A DNA stretch of 64,000 nt from Clostridiales bacterium (GTDB lineage Bacteria > Bacillota > Clostridia > Christensenellales > CAG-314). A program made the position numbers and the translations under genes. The stretch lies in NCBI GenBank assembly GCA_022508305.1, contig JAFLVM010000001.1, positions 896,341 through 960,340 on the forward strand, in the 5' to 3' direction. The notes below the pieces were generated by a model that searched no databases, had not been told where the DNA came from, and saw only the letters and a program-made list of their open reading frames with translations. Shown here in pieces: positions 44,122 through 52,097 of the stretch; within the stretch, counting starts at the first letter, position 1; every line of letters begins with the position of its first letter.

Positions 44122-45162
44122 ATGATTGGAGTAATTTTGGCATTGATTTTGGTAGCAGTAGTAGCAGGCTGTGTTGTGGGCGCGGTACTTTTCCGCACGA
44201 AAAAGCGCCACAACAAAAAGCTTTTCACCGTGTGCGTGAGCGTTGCGTGCGTTGCGTTTGCAGTGTTTATGCTGTTGCCGTTTAGCGTTCACACGGTAGA
44301 ACCCGGTCAAGTCGCTGTGGTAAAGGTGCTTGGAAAAGCAGAGTACGTTCGCGCTCCGGGAACCTATCTTGACTTCTGGCTCACCCGTGAATACGACATT
44401 ATTGACACAACCGTGCAACAGGAGCAAATCAGGACGATGTGCTACTCGTCCGACGCGCAGACGATGGACGTAACGTTGATTGTGCAGTTTCAAATTCAAA
44501 AGGACAAAGCTATTGACATTGACAACAACTACAACACCCTCGAACGCCTGACGGAAAAGGTGCGTTCGGTGTCCGAAAGCAACGTCAAGACGGTTCTGTC
44601 CAAGAAGTCGGCAATGAACATCATCGAAACGCGCGCATCCGTCAGCCCCGACGTGGAATTGATGATAAGAGAGACGGTTGAAGACAATTACTATGTAGAT
44701 ATTGTCGCCGTAGTTATCACAAATATCGATTTTTCCGACGCCTTTGAAGCAACGGTAGAAGAGAAAATGATTGCCGAGCAACAACAGCTCAAGGCAGAAT
44801 ACGAAAAGCAAAAAGCTATCATCGAAGCGGAGAAAGAGCTCGAGGTGGCAAAGCTTGAAGCCGAGGCAAGAATTGCTCGCGCTCAAGGCGACGCAGAGGC
44901 AGTGCGTATTGCGGCAGAGGCAGAGGCGAACGCAATCAAGGTAAAGTCCATTGAGGTGGCGCGTATGCTTGGCTTTGACATCATCGAAACGGAAACAGAG
45001 GACGGCGTGCTGTATTCGATTGATTTCACAGGCAAGAGTGAAGAGGAAATCAACCTTATTTCCGATTATCTCAAGTACATAGCTTACCTTGAAAAATGGG
45101 ACGGCGAACTGCCCGACGTTATTACCGACGGCGCAAACGTATTTTTCCCCATTCAACCGTAA
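44122..45162 (+). CDS. SPFH/prohibitin-family membrane protein
   Basis: A 346-residue protein with two N-terminal membrane segments (about 2-24 and 33-54), an SPFH domain (about 55-215, starting VEPGQVAVVKVLGKAEYV) and a long Glu/Ala-rich helical arm (EEKMIAEQQQLKAEYEKQKA onwards) typical of prohibitin- and flotillin-like proteins. Such proteins assemble into rings or membrane microdomains and affect membrane proteases and stability. I chose ATG 44122, preceded by AAAGGAGGT. It stands behind the Mn2+-riboswitch-like leader, an association I do not know from other SPFH genes. Confidence 0.88.
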   Translation: MIGVILALILVAVVAGCVVGAVLFRTKKRHNKKLFTVCVSVACVAFAVFMLLPFSVHTVEPGQVAVVKVLGKAEYVRAPGTYLDFWLTREYDIIDTTVQQEQIRTMCYSSDAQTMDVTLIVQFQIQKDKAIDIDNNYNTLERLTEKVRSVSESNVKTVLSKKSAMNIIETRASVSPDVELMIRETVEDNYYVDIVAVVITNIDFSDAFEATVEEKMIAEQQQLKAEYEKQKAIIEAEKELEVAKLEAEARIARAQGDAEAVRIAAEAEANAIKVKSIEVARMLGFDIIETETEDGVLYSIDFTGKSEEEINLISDYLKYIAYLEKWDGELPDVITDGANVFFPIQP

Positions 45163-45265
45163 CACCTCGTCGCACCTCGCCAGTGTGGCAAGTTAGGGCG
45201 AGTGCGCTTAGTTGGTGAAACAAGTACAAAAAATTTCAAGTATTAACAAAAAGGAGTTGATTACA

Positions 45266-45418
45266 ATGAAAGAGTACAAAGTTGTAGATACAAAAAAACA
45301 CCTTGTTGAAGGTGTAATGAATGAAATGGCTCAGCAGGGTTGGGAAGTGGTGTCCACAACCTACTACCACGGCGGCTGGAGCCCTGTAATAATGATAACT
45401 TTTGTCCGTGAAAAATGA
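45266..45418 (+). CDS. Small DUF4177-like protein
   Basis: A 50-residue protein with the DUF4177 look: MKEYKVVDTKK at the start, then MNEMAQQGWEVVSTTYY and a hydrophobic MITFVREK end. The family is a small alpha/beta domain of unknown function. AAGGAG lies 9 bases before the ATG at 45266. The 100-base gap after the SPFH gene contains a GC-rich inverted repeat (near 45170-45210, CGCACCTCGCC with GGCGAGTGCG). Confidence 0.75.
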   Translation: MKEYKVVDTKKHLVEGVMNEMAQQGWEVVSTTYYHGGWSPVIMITFVREK

Positions 45419-45507
45419 TATTTTATTCGCGCTAATCACGATAATATCTGCGGCAAAACTTTGCTCGAAATTTGGGACGAGTTGTATTTGTTGTAGGAGT
45501 AAAACGT

Positions 45508-46071
45508 ATGGTAAGATTTACGGTTAAATTCAAAGAATATCTACTTATCGTGCCTATCTTAACTATAGCAATGACAATAGCAACCGTTGTGGTAGCAACC
45601 CGTATCGGTATGAATGATACGGTGTGGATTGTCTTATGTATCGAAATATTTGTGATACTTTTCGACTGCATTGTCATGCTGTACTCTCTCAACGTAGCCG
45701 TTTCGTTGTCGTTTTTCGGCGTAGTAGTCGCTTGTTTTGTTCCGCTGTTGGAAAGTCCCTTTGCAGACGTGCAATACGTAGCTCTCGTTTGCCACAGCGG
45801 AGCGCTCGTGGTAGCAAATATCATACTGTTGCTGCAATTGATAGTTTGGCAAATTACGGTAGAAAACGACGGATTCAGTTACAGAGCTTTGTTCCATCGC
45901 AAGCGTTTTTACAAATATTCAGAGGTGACGAAAATAGAGTTTTTCCGCTTTGGCTACAAGGTGTTTGTAGGAAACGAACGAATAAGGTGTTATTTGCAAA
46001 CGCGCAACAACGATGCGTTTTACGAGCAGATTATGAAACCCAATGTGCCGATGAATAAAATACGATTTTAG
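45508..46071 (+). CDS. Membrane protein with a C-terminal PH-like domain (paralogue 1)
   Basis: A 187-residue protein with four hydrophobic segments in the first 120 residues and a cytoplasmic C terminus of the form ENDGFSYRALFHRKRFYKYS-EVTKIEFF-GNERIRCY. It resembles the next protein in order and in this C-terminal part, so the two are tandem paralogues. No function is known to me. I chose ATG 45508, which has TAGGAGT before it. Confidence 0.72.
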   Translation: MVRFTVKFKEYLLIVPILTIAMTIATVVVATRIGMNDTVWIVLCIEIFVILFDCIVMLYSLNVAVSLSFFGVVVACFVPLLESPFADVQYVALVCHSGALVVANIILLLQLIVWQITVENDGFSYRALFHRKRFYKYSEVTKIEFFRFGYKVFVGNERIRCYLQTRNNDAFYEQIMKPNVPMNKIRF

Positions 46072-46152
46072 AAAAGAAAAGTGACAACGATTAAGAAATT
46101 ATATCAAAACTCGGCAGAACAAAATTGATGTAAAAAGGTGATTGTTACCAAA

Positions 46153-46683
46153 ATGACGGAAAATCAAGTAATAGCAATAGTGATAAAGTCGATATTGGCG
46201 CTCAACGCGCTTTGGCTGGTAGTGTTCAGTATAATTTACTTTGTTTCAAGGCGTAAAGAGGCGAAGAATTTGTGTAAAATCGTATATCCCAAATCCTTTC
46301 TCGCGCTATGTATCGGTATTGAGCTTGTCGGAAACGCGCTGATAGCGTGGTTGCTAGCGTCTAAGCAAGACAACGCGCTGGGTTTCGGACTCGTACCGCT
46401 TCCGCTCTTGGGAACGGTGAGTATAACCATATGCCTCAACTGGCAGATTGTTCTCGAGGACGACAGGTTTATTTTTAGAAATTCTTGGCGCAAGGTAAGA
46501 ATTTATCAACTTAGCGACGTAGATGAAATTCTGTACGGGGTGTATGGGGCGAATAGCTCGGTATTCGTTTGCGTAGGCAAAGAGCGTATCAGGCTTGAAC
46601 CTGTTTTGTCTAATAGAGATGTATTGTTGGCGCGACTAAAGCAGTTGGGCGTTCCTACAAGTAAAACGTGGGATAAACGATAA
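46153..46683 (+). CDS. Membrane protein with a C-terminal PH-like domain (paralogue 2)
   Basis: A 176-residue protein with about four hydrophobic segments and a C-terminal part EDDRFIFRNSWRKVRIYQLS-DVDEILYG-GKERIRLE that lines up with the previous protein. The likely start is ATG 46153 with AAAGGTGAT upstream; a GTG at 46138 would add five residues. It is followed by a terminator. Confidence 0.72.
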   Translation: MTENQVIAIVIKSILALNALWLVVFSIIYFVSRRKEAKNLCKIVYPKSFLALCIGIELVGNALIAWLLASKQDNALGFGLVPLPLLGTVSITICLNWQIVLEDDRFIFRNSWRKVRIYQLSDVDEILYGVYGANSSVFVCVGKERIRLEPVLSNRDVLLARLKQLGVPTSKTWDKR

Positions 46684-46684
46684 A

Positions 46685-46714
46685 AAAGGGAGCAAATTTT
46701 GCTCCCTTTGTTTT
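46685..46714. terminator. Bidirectional terminator
   Basis: AAAGGGAGC (46685-46693) pairs with GCTCCCTTT (46701-46709), then GTTTTG on the plus strand and TTTTTT on the minus strand. It ends both the membrane-protein gene and rpmE. Confidence 0.9.
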
Positions 46715-46717
46715 GTC

Positions 46718-46924
46718 TTATTGAAGACCGTACTTTTTCTTGAATTTATCTACGCGTCCGCCTGCGTCTACAAGCTTTTGCTTACCTGTAAAGTAGGGGT
46801 GACATTTGTTGCAGATTTCAACCTTGATAGTGTCGGTATCTTTGGTTGTACCGGTTTGGAACGTCGCGCCACAAGCACATACAACAGTCGCAGTATGATA
46901 ATTCGGATGTATACCTTGTTTCAT
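46718..46924 (-). CDS. rpmE: Ribosomal protein L31, zinc-binding form
   Basis: A 68-residue protein beginning [19 protein letters not shown]. The zinc ligands of the C+ type are present: CAC near the start and [13 protein letters not shown]. It is the zinc-storing form; no C- paralogue is seen here. AGAGAGG lies before the ATG. It stands alone on the minus strand, divergent from murC. Confidence 0.97.
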   Translation of the reverse strand: MKQGIHPNYHTATVVCACGATFQTGTTKDTDTIKVEICNKCHPYFTGKQKLVDAGGRVDKFKKKYGLQ

Positions 46925-46958
46925 TTCGCATTACCTCTCTTTTCGAATTTGCTCTAAC

Positions 46959-46987
46959 ATTGTACTATGTAGCAAAAAATTCGTCAA
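46959..46987 (-). promoter_or_regulatory. Promoter of rpmE
   Basis: On the minus strand TTGACG (46987-46982), 17 bases, TACAAT (46964-46959). Confidence 0.78.
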
Positions 46988-47033
46988 GTGTTTTCAAAGC
47001 ACACTTTTTCTAAATCTTTACATATAGTACAGT

Positions 47034-48356
47034 ATGAAGATGGACGAAATCCCCCGCCGCGTACATTTCGTTGGAATAGGCGGAGTTGGAATGAGCGGGT
47101 TGGCGCAGCATTTACACAATTTAGGCTACGTTGTCACGGGAAGCGACAGGACGGAAAGCGAAAGAACGGTTGCGCTTAGAAAGCTTGGAATTGAAGTACA
47201 TATAGGACACAATGCGGACAACATTTCAAATGCCGAAATGGTAGTGCGTACCTCTGCCGTACACACCGACAACGTGGAGGTTGCCACGGCGATGAAACAA
47301 ATCACTACCGTTGTTTTACGCGAACAGCTGTTGGGCGCAATTTTCAACAGTTTCCCTACGCGCGTCGCCGTTTGCGGTACTCACGGAAAAACCACCGTCA
47401 CGGCAATGATACACGAGATACTCAAGCGCGCAAACGTGTCGCATACGGCTCTGATTGGAGGAGTGTATCGGGGCAACAATTATTATTGCGGTAGCGGCGT
47501 AGTGGTTGCCGAGGCGTGTGAGTTCAACCGCAGCTTTCTCAATTTGCAACCCACCGTCTGCGTGTGTCTCAACGCCGAATACGACCACCCCGATTGCTAT
47601 CAAGACAAAGAGGATGCAAGAAAGGCATACGCGGAATTTATGCGCAACACAAGCGAGGACGGTTACGTGGTTCTTCCGTACAATTTGCGAAGCTTGTGCC
47701 CTTACCGCAAACGGGTTTACTATGACAAGAAAGCGCAGGCAACCAACGTTCAGCTCATTGACGGTAAACCGAGTTTTAACTTAGTTTGTGATGACGGAAC
47801 TCGAGACACAATGCAACTTGGTGTACTCGGCAGCCACAACGTCAACAACGCGCTTGCGGCAATTGCAGTAGCAAGGTTGTTAAACATTCCATTTTCAGCA
47901 GTTAAAGAAGCTCTCTGTGCTTTTGAAGGTGTAGACAGGCGCTGGACGGAGCGTAACGTCAGCGGCTTGGGCAGAGTTGTGGTCGATTACGCGCATCACC
48001 CTACGGAGATTGCTTGTTCCGTTGCAACGGCAAGAAGTATTACAAATGGAAAGGTGGTTTGCGTATTCCAACCGCACACCTATTCGAGAACGTACGCATT
48101 TTTCGACGAATTTGCAACTTGTTTTCAGGACGCCGATTTGGTGGCTTACTTGCCTATATATTCCGCTCGGGAAAAACCGCTCGCAGGCGTCAATTCCTAC
48201 TTGTTGGCGGAGCGCGCGCGGGAGCTTAACGTGAACGCCGTGTTTTGTTCGGACTTTGAGGCGGCAAAGCATTGGATACGTGGCGTTGTGACAGCTGACG
48301 ACGTGTTGCTCATTCTCGGAGCGGGCGATGTGTGCGAGCTTGCGGATATGCTGTGA
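47034..48356 (+). CDS. murC: UDP-N-acetylmuramate--L-alanine ligase
   Basis: A 440-residue Mur ligase that adds L-Ala to UDP-MurNAc in peptidoglycan synthesis. The N-terminal GIGGVGMSGLAQ, ATP loop GTHGKTTVTAM, EACEFNRSFL, DYAHHPTEI and FQPHTYSRT are typical of MurC. The start has no ribosome site; TATAGT at 47023-47028 is a possible -10 box 5 bases before it, but no good -35 box is seen, so a leaderless message is only a possibility. A second ATG lies at 47040. No other mur gene is adjacent. Confidence 0.95.
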   Translation: MKMDEIPRRVHFVGIGGVGMSGLAQHLHNLGYVVTGSDRTESERTVALRKLGIEVHIGHNADNISNAEMVVRTSAVHTDNVEVATAMKQITTVVLREQLLGAIFNSFPTRVAVCGTHGKTTVTAMIHEILKRANVSHTALIGGVYRGNNYYCGSGVVVAEACEFNRSFLNLQPTVCVCLNAEYDHPDCYQDKEDARKAYAEFMRNTSEDGYVVLPYNLRSLCPYRKRVYYDKKAQATNVQLIDGKPSFNLVCDDGTRDTMQLGVLGSHNVNNALAAIAVARLLNIPFSAVKEALCAFEGVDRRWTERNVSGLGRVVVDYAHHPTEIACSVATARSITNGKVVCVFQPHTYSRTYAFFDEFATCFQDADLVAYLPIYSAREKPLAGVNSYLLAERARELNVNAVFCSDFEAAKHWIRGVVTADDVLLILGAGDVCELADML

Positions 48357-48527
48357 AATCCCGAACAACACAAGCGCAAGGTACATAATCAACAAAAACA
48401 AAAGGATTGCATATAATAGAGTAGCTACACACGGCTTGCAAGGTTGCGACAAAATGCCGTTACATCGCGAGTAACGTGTGAATGGCAGTTACAAAAGATA
48501 AAGCTGTTTTTCCTGTTTTTTCTTCCT

Positions 48528-48560
48528 AAAAAGCGTTGCGCAAAAATACGCAACGCTTTT
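48528..48560. terminator. Bidirectional terminator
   Basis: AAAAGCGTTGCG (48529-48540) pairs with CGCAACGCTTTT (48549-48560), 12 bp, with T-rich sequence on both sides. It ends the minus-strand 48-aa gene and any transcript through murC. The 170 bases between murC and this hairpin hold nothing else I can support. Confidence 0.88.
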
Positions 48561-48565
48561 GTAAT

Positions 48566-48712
48566 TTACGATAGGTACGCCACGTCGCCGCCGCAGTCCT
48601 CGCACACGAAGGAACTTTTCGAGGCGCAGCTTGGACACATCTGTTTGCGACACTTGGTGCAAATGCAGTAGTCGTTAGGGTTAATTTCGTTGTTACAGCT
48701 TTTACAAATCAT
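48566..48712 (-). CDS. 48-aa double zinc-ribbon microprotein
   Basis: On the minus strand an ATG at 48712 opens a 48-residue frame with four CxxC-type pairs: MICKSCNNEI, YCICTKCRK, MCPSCASK and VCEDCGGD. Eight of its nine cysteines are arranged as two or more zinc-ribbon units. AGGTG precedes the ATG by a proper distance (GAGGTGAAGT) and a hairpin terminator follows the stop, so I regard it as a real gene. No family is recognised. Confidence 0.75.
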   Translation of the reverse strand: MICKSCNNEINPNDYCICTKCRKQMCPSCASKSSFVCEDCGGDVAYLS

Positions 48713-48832
48713 ACTTCACCTCGTGATTTTAGTATGCCCAAATAGTTGGTAATTTAACAAAATATAGTAAAGTAGTTAGGTTATGCATTATAGACAGTTT
48801 GTAGATAAAATAAAATCCTGATTATAATCTTA

Positions 48833-48869
48833 TTTGTGTGTTGCAATTGGACGGTTTGTGTGTTACAAT
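48833..48869 (+). promoter_or_regulatory. Promoter of the YbjN-like gene with a 22-bp repeated motif
   Basis: TTGCAA (48841-48846), 17 bases, TACAAT (48864-48869). TTTGTGTGTTGCAAT (48833-48847) and TTTGTGTGTTACAAT (48855-48869) differ by one base and start 22 bases apart, covering both promoter boxes. Confidence 0.65.
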
Positions 48870-48928
48870 CAACGTATTAAATTGTTTACAGGTTCAGTTT
48901 GCGGCAGATTGAACGCGCGGAGGTTAGT

Positions 48929-49399
48929 ATGAGCAAGGAATCGGAAGCGAAAGCGTTGTTTAGCACGCTTTGCAACACGTTGGACAACATGAAATGGCGT
49001 TACGACAGAGACGAACAAAATCTTGTCGTACACACCTCGGCAGTCGGCAAGGATTTGTCTATGAGATTGAACATGCACGTTGACTCTGAAAGACAGGTCA
49101 TGTACCTCAAGTCGCCCATGCCCTTCGCCATTCCCGAGCACGTCCGCGACACCGTTGCAAAGGCGACAATAATTGCCAACTACACAATGTTGAACGGTAG
49201 CTTTGAATTTGATTTGGACACCGGTTACCTTGCTTTCAAGATGGTTATACCCTACATGGAAAGCATGTTGAGTGAAAAGGTGTGCCACTACATGATAATC
49301 CTTTCCTGCAACATGACGGACAAGTTCAACGACAAATTTCAGGCTCTAACGGAAGGTCGTATGAGCTTAGCGGAATTTGAAACCTTCGCCAAGTCCTAA
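48929..49399 (+). CDS. YbjN-like protein
   Basis: A 156-residue soluble protein with the YbjN/T3SS-chaperone-like layout: an N-terminal helix, then beta strands NLVVHTSAVGKDLSMRLNMH and NGSFEFDLDTGYLAFKM, ending in helices. YbjN-like proteins have a loosely defined regulatory role. Start at ATG 48929 with GCGGAGG upstream; a terminator follows. Monocistronic. Confidence 0.7.
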   Translation: MSKESEAKALFSTLCNTLDNMKWRYDRDEQNLVVHTSAVGKDLSMRLNMHVDSERQVMYLKSPMPFAIPEHVRDTVAKATIIANYTMLNGSFEFDLDTGYLAFKMVIPYMESMLSEKVCHYMIILSCNMTDKFNDKFQALTEGRMSLAEFETFAKS

Positions 49400-49421
49400 C
49401 AGCTTAAATGTTAAACTAATT

Positions 49422-49453
49422 GCAATCGCTTTATAAACAGCGGTTGCTTTTTT
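49422..49453 (+). terminator. Intrinsic terminator of the YbjN-like gene
   Basis: GCAATCGCT (49422-49430) pairs with AGCGGTTGC (49439-49447), one G-T pair, then six T residues. Confidence 0.87.
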
Positions 49454-49486
49454 AATGACATTATTAAAAAACTTTCACAAAATCTC

Positions 49487-49518
49487 TTGACAAACAATAC
49501 TATGCAATGTATAGTATT
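49487..49518 (+). promoter_or_regulatory. PadR operon promoter with a palindromic operator
   Basis: TTGACA (49487-49492), 17 bases, TATAGT (49510-49515). A perfect 8-bp inverted repeat, AATACTAT (49496-49503) and ATAGTATT (49511-49518) with 7 bases between, covers the spacer and the -10 box. PadR repressors bind such palindromes and often repress their own operon. Confidence 0.78.
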
Positions 49519-49536
49519 AGGCAAAGCGGGGTATTT

Positions 49537-49839
49537 ATGGATATTCAACTCAAAAAAGGAATATTAGACGTATGTGTTCTCCACGCTATTAGTAACGGGG
49601 AAAGCTACGGCTACAAAATAATTAGCGATTTGGAGGGAATTATCGAAATTTCCGAAAGCACCCTTTACCCAATTCTCAAAAGGTTGGAGAGCGGTGGTTA
49701 CGTCACCACGCGTACGGCAGAGTACAGCGGGCGGCTACGTCGCTACTACAAGATAACCCCTCTTGGACTGAAAAAATTAGTTTCGGGACGAAACGATTTG
49801 CAGGAAATAAACACGATTTACAGAAAGATTTTTCATTAA
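49537..49839 (+). CDS. PadR family transcriptional regulator
   Basis: A 100-residue winged-helix regulator: QLKKGILDVCVLHAI, ESYGYKIISDL, SESTLYPILKRLESGGYV and GRLRRYYKITPLGLKKL are standard PadR-s1 motifs. Start at ATG 49537. It is followed 29 bases later by the HAAS-DUF4097 gene, the usual partner of this small PadR class. Likely an autorepressor through the palindrome in its promoter. Confidence 0.93.
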   Translation: MDIQLKKGILDVCVLHAISNGESYGYKIISDLEGIIEISESTLYPILKRLESGGYVTTRTAEYSGRLRRYYKITPLGLKKLVSGRNDLQEINTIYRKIFH

Positions 49840-49868
49840 ACTAATAGCGTTAAAATAACGGAGGAAAT

Positions 49869-50951
49869 ATGACGTATAACGAATGGCGCGACGAACTGAA
49901 AAACAATCTGCTTTCCGTTACGGAAGCGGAGCGCAATCGCGTGCTTGATTACTATGCGGAGGCGTATGCGGACAGGCGCGAGGCGGGATTTAGCGAGCGC
50001 GAGATAATAGAGGACTTTGGCGCGCCCTATGACGCTGCGCAACGTATACTTGGTTTATCTCAGGACGATGACGAGCATTACTCAAAGCAACCGCAACGTG
50101 AACTGTCAAGTCGGGAAACAAAGGCGCCCAACAGTGAACCGAAGTCAGGCAAAAGCTATTTAGCTGCCAAAATCGTACTGCCGATAGTGGCGGTTGTAAT
50201 CGTGGCAGTCGTTTTGGGCGTAATTCTTCTCGGCGTGATAACCGATTGGGCGCTAACGTTTAGTGTCGATTGGGAAGAACACAAATTCGAATGCTCAGAC
50301 ACTATTAGCGATATTGATATAGAATTTTCGGCGGGAACCTTGCAAATAGAATTCTACGACGGCAACCAGATAGAGGTAGAGTATTATAGCTACAATAGAT
50401 TTACCACCAATTTTACCGCCACAAACGGCACTCTCCGTATGTCCACCTCACCGACCCGTTGGAACAACGTGTTTCTGTGGTTCAACAAGATACCCGAAAC
50501 CAAAATGTATATTCCACGTAGCTGGCAGGTAAATTTCGACGTTGTAATAAATGCCGGCGCGGTAACCTTTGGAGAGGGCGGCAACTACGGTAACATAAGC
50601 ATAGAACTGAATGCAGGAGCAATCAGTATGAGAAAAGTAAACTGCTTAGATTGCAACTTAGAAGTCAACGCAGGGTCAATGAATTTGTCCGATTTGTATT
50701 GTAACAAGCTTACCTGCGAGGTGAATGCAGGTGCTGCCGAAGTAAACGGACTGAAATGCGACGATATAAGTATTGAAGTTTCCGCGGGCGCGGCAAACAT
50801 TGGAATAATCGGTCAAAAATCACAATATACGATTAGAGTAGACAAGAGCGCAGGCAGCTGCAACGTAACCAATCAAATTGGAACTGACACAAACAAAGTA
50901 ATAAATATAGACGTCAGCGCAGGCGCGGCAAACGTTACTTTCAGTAATTAG
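49869..50951 (+). CDS. HAAS (DUF1700)-DUF4097 membrane protein
   Basis: A 360-residue protein. The N-terminal HAAS domain (residues 1-65, YNEWRDELKNNLLSVTEAER, then FGAPYDAAQRIL) is cytoplasmic. After a charged linker comes a membrane segment (about 103-128) and an outer beta-solenoid DUF4097 domain (IDIEFSAGTLQIEFYDG, then repeats such as EVNAGAAEV). In Firmicutes such proteins are encoded after a PadR gene and are thought to sense or respond to envelope conditions. GGAGG precedes the ATG. Confidence 0.9.
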   Translation: MTYNEWRDELKNNLLSVTEAERNRVLDYYAEAYADRREAGFSEREIIEDFGAPYDAAQRILGLSQDDDEHYSKQPQRELSSRETKAPNSEPKSGKSYLAAKIVLPIVAVVIVAVVLGVILLGVITDWALTFSVDWEEHKFECSDTISDIDIEFSAGTLQIEFYDGNQIEVEYYSYNRFTTNFTATNGTLRMSTSPTRWNNVFLWFNKIPETKMYIPRSWQVNFDVVINAGAVTFGEGGNYGNISIELNAGAISMRKVNCLDCNLEVNAGSMNLSDLYCNKLTCEVNAGAAEVNGLKCDDISIEVSAGAANIGIIGQKSQYTIRVDKSAGSCNVTNQIGTDTNKVINIDVSAGAANVTFSN

Positions 50952-50966
50952 TTTTCAATATGCAGT

Positions 50967-51002
50967 AAAAAAATGACTTCGCAAATCAGAAGTCATTTTT
51001 TT
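50967..51002. terminator. Bidirectional terminator
   Basis: AAAAAAATGACTTC (50967-50980) pairs with GAAGTCATTTTTTT (50989-51002), a 14-bp stem between convergent genes. Confidence 0.92.
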
Positions 51003-51053
51003 ATGAAGTAATATTAAAAATTTACAATTCCTACTTGCCCCACGGGCGAGGTG

Positions 51054-51920
51054 TTACTTGTCTGTAAAGCCGAGTACCATTGCGCTGGTACCGAGGTGTA
51101 CGCCGATTATCGGGGAAAGCGGTCTAATCTTAATATTTGCGTTGGGGCTGACTGCCTTTATTTCCGCCGCAAGCTCGTTGGCGTAGTTTTCGTCGTTGGC
51201 GTGGGTGATGTACACTGTGTGAGGGGTGTTAACATCTGCCCTCTCAAGATAATACTTCACCATAGTATGCATAGACTTTTTGTAACCGCGTTCCTTGCCC
51301 CACATGCTTAGCGTTCCGTCTTTGTTGAACTGTATAAGAGGCTTGATGCCGAGCAGTCCGCCAACAAAGGCAACCGCTTTGCTGATACGTCCGCCGCGCT
51401 TTAGCGAATCGAGGTCGTCAACGTAGGCGCAGCCGGAGGTTTTGACGCGGAACTCTTCAAGATCCTTCTTGTTTTCGTGAATTGACAGTCCCTTTTCCTT
51501 GTTTTCTATCATGCGCTCGCATATTACTCCTGCAATGCCTGTCGCGCGCAAGCTGTCCACCGGTACGAATTCCGCTTCGGGATATTTTTGTTCAAGTTCT
51601 TCGGCTGCCATCACTGCAGAGTTGTAGGACGCGGACAGTCCGCTACTCAGGCACAGGCACAGCACCGAGTGACCTTCTTGAAGATAGGGTTCAACAAATT
51701 CAACCCACCTGTTAGGGGAAATTTGAGTGGTGCTCATGGGCGCTTTTTGCGCGACGAATTCGTAAAATTGACCTATACCCATACCTTGTTCGTCATCGGT
51801 GTAGGTGTACACGTCGTTGTTGATTACAAATTCCATTGGCAACAGCTTTACTTTGCCCTGTTCAACCAAAGCGCGATCCACGTCGCCCGATACGTCCATA
51901 AACAGTAAGTAGTCTTTCAT
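51054..51920 (-). CDS. DegV family protein
   Basis: A 288-residue fatty-acid-binding protein family member. DegV features are SLRATGIAG-like LRATGIAGVI, LSSGLSASYNSAV and KRGGRISKAVAFVGGLLGIKP; the ligand loop TTQISPNRWVEF is present. The usual N-terminal DSTSD reads DVSGDVD here. Related FakB proteins deliver fatty acids for phosphorylation, but no fakA is near. Start ATG 51920 after AAGGAGGA on the minus strand. Confidence 0.92.
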   Translation of the reverse strand: MKDYLLFMDVSGDVDRALVEQGKVKLLPMEFVINNDVYTYTDDEQGMGIGQFYEFVAQKAPMSTTQISPNRWVEFVEPYLQEGHSVLCLCLSSGLSASYNSAVMAAEELEQKYPEAEFVPVDSLRATGIAGVICERMIENKEKGLSIHENKKDLEEFRVKTSGCAYVDDLDSLKRGGRISKAVAFVGGLLGIKPLIQFNKDGTLSMWGKERGYKKSMHTMVKYYLERADVNTPHTVYITHANDENYANELAAEIKAVSPNANIKIRPLSPIIGVHLGTSAMVLGFTDK

Positions 51921-51986
51921 ATTTCCTCCTTCGGCTTTTGTATATAGTATGTTTATTTTGTGAAAAATCAGCGTGTATTTTTCAGT

Positions 51987-52016
51987 ATTATACATTATGC
52001 CGTTTGCGCCTGTCAA
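51987..52016 (-). promoter_or_regulatory. Promoter of the DegV gene
   Basis: On the minus strand TTGACA (52016-52011), 18 bases, TATAAT (51992-51987). Confidence 0.8.
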
Positions 52017-52097
52017 CTGAGTGGCTACAGAATATTGTTTCTACAATCCTATCAGACCGCTCATACATCCAGTTTTCCTGAGCTTGCGGTAGCTTTT

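Noticed and set aside
43930..45165. A 411-codon open frame on the minus strand opposite the SPFH gene
   Set aside because: It lies opposite a clear SPFH coding sequence and the riboswitch-like leader, gives a His/Cys/Asn-rich protein with no domain, and has no ribosome site. It is a by-product of codon use in the real gene.
45170..45210. GC-rich inverted repeat between the SPFH and DUF4177 genes as a riboswitch
   Set aside because: The stem has a bulge and no T tract or known aptamer features; I see only a possible processing hairpin.
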